The notes beneath the pieces are model-generated. The model was not told the DNA's origin. It did no database searches and saw only the letters and a list, made by a program, of their open reading frames with translations. A stretch of DNA of 64,000 nucleotides, taken from positions 5,931,001-5,995,000 of the forward strand of contig NZ_CP077085.1 of the NCBI RefSeq assembly GCF_014268455.2. Direction: 5' to 3'. The stretch is from Pseudomonas shahriarae (GTDB taxonomy: Bacteria; Pseudomonadota; Gammaproteobacteria; Pseudomonadales; Pseudomonadaceae). Both the position numbers and the translations under genes were made by a program. This document shows, piece by piece, positions 63,510-64,000 of this stretch. Numbering within the stretch: position 1 is the first letter of the stretch; every line of letters begins with the position of its first letter.

Positions 63510-64000
63510 ATGGCCTATCAATTCGACTTTGTGCCGGTGCTGGCCAATACCGACCTGTTGTTGCGCGGCGCGCTGTTCACCCTGGAGCTGACAGCCATCG
63601 GCGCCCTCCTCGGCGTGGCCCTGGGCATCGTCGGCGCCGTAGTGCGGGCATGGAAAATCCAGCCGTTCTGCTGGCTCTTCGGGGTGTATGTCGAGTTGAT
63701 TCGCAACACGCCGTTTCTGGTGCAGTTGTTCTTTATCTTCTTCGGCCTGCCTTCACTGGGAGTACAGATTTCCGAATGGCAGGCCGCAGTACTGGCGATG
63801 GTGATCAACCTGGGGGCCTATTCCACGGAGATCATCCGCGCCGGGATCCAGGCGATCCCTCGTGGGCAGCTGGAGGCCGCGGCAGCGCTGGCGATGACCC
63901 GCTTTGAAGCGTTCCGCCATGTGGTGCTGCTGCCGGCGCTGGGCAAGGTCTGGCCGGCCCTGAGCAGCCAGATCATCATCGTGATGCTTGGCTCGGCGGT
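63510..64000 (+). CDS. amino-acid ABC transporter permease, 3' end outside window
   Basis: The open frame MAYQFDFVPVLANTDLLLRG continues to the window edge with 163 full codons seen. It has the family helices (LTAIGALLGVALGIVGAVVR), VYVELIRNTPFLVQLFFIFF and an EAA-type loop (LEAAAALAMTRFEAFRHVVL), typical of HisMQ/GltJK permeases. GCGGAGC precedes ATG. It lies 14 bp after the binding-protein gene and is clearly in the same operon; at least an ATPase gene should follow. Confidence 0.9.
   Translation, partial: MAYQFDFVPVLANTDLLLRGALFTLELTAIGALLGVALGIVGAVVRAWKIQPFCWLFGVYVELIRNTPFLVQLFFIFFGLPSLGVQISEWQAAVLAMVINLGAYSTEIIRAGIQAIPRGQLEAAAALAMTRFEAFRHVVLLPALGKVWPALSSQIIIVMLGSA

Overview
The window is about 60 % G+C, densely coded, and reads as chromosome of a Pseudomonas of the fluorescens group. 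Three things point there. The gene orders match, from memory, P. aeruginosa PA0305-PA0296 (spu) and PA5214-PA5240 (gcvH to trxA). The sulfonate block matches P. putida PP_0233-PP_0241. The intergenic spaces carry paired palindromic REP elements (REPINs) of the two types common in this group. No tRNA, rRNA, insertion sequence, prophage or CRISPR array was seen. Locus numbers and gene-order comparisons are recalled, not searched.

Region by region. 1-3850: the 3' part of a penicillin/AHL acylase gene, then a GlxA-type AraC regulator divergent from an HD-domain hydrolase. 3981-14877: polyamine uptake and catabolism. spuA, spuB, spuC, spuD, spuE, spuF, spuG and spuH run leftward and spuI runs rightward from a shared 278-bp control region with phased A-tracts. 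15088-15720: a TetR regulator bracketed by inverted copies of a ~108-bp palindromic repeat. 15827-24418: organosulfur assimilation (ssuE-A-D-C-B-F, the peroxiredoxin lsfA, an OprD-family porin and an orphan tauA). 24490-28600: arginine biosynthesis (argA, argE) and a CYTH-CHAD phosphatase. 28695-34608: an Lrp regulator, a small ACT-like protein, an orphan PulE/GspE ATPase, an SPFH/NfeD pair, a DUF2388 protein and a sugar aminotransferase. 34651-39140: glycine cleavage T and H proteins without P, then a two-gene iron(III) ABC importer. 39268-45772: ubiquinone hydroxylases with pepP and yecA on one strand; a ZapB-like gene, zapA, 6S RNA and the 5-formyl-THF cyclo-ligase on the other; plus a 49-codon membrane protein gene. 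45968-51301: an EVE protein and a three-gene HlyD/ABC-2 exporter. 51302-52378: a small AT-richer insertion with an unknown protein and a truncated paralogue. 52379-61632: a FliL-like protein, quinone reductase, glpT with GlpR-type operators, ChaC, a TonB-receptor relic, an exported barrel-like protein, a flavin reductase with ubiD, rho and trxA. 61753-64000: a FadR-type regulator divergent from an amino-acid ABC importer that runs off the window.

Most of this is core metabolism. Spu proteins import putrescine and spermidine and degrade them by the gamma-glutamyl route. Ssu and Tau proteins take up sulfonates and release sulfite. ArgA and ArgE bracket ornithine synthesis. The Fbp pair imports ferric iron. 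UbiI, UbiH and UbiD act in ubiquinone synthesis.

No complete new system is evident. The best candidates for novelty are the paired unknown proteins at 51.4-52.2 kb, the orphan PulE/ACT/Lrp group, the inverted repeats around the TetR gene, a REPIN inserted at the centre of another REP palindrome, and several scars of gene loss (tauBCD, gcvP, a TonB receptor).
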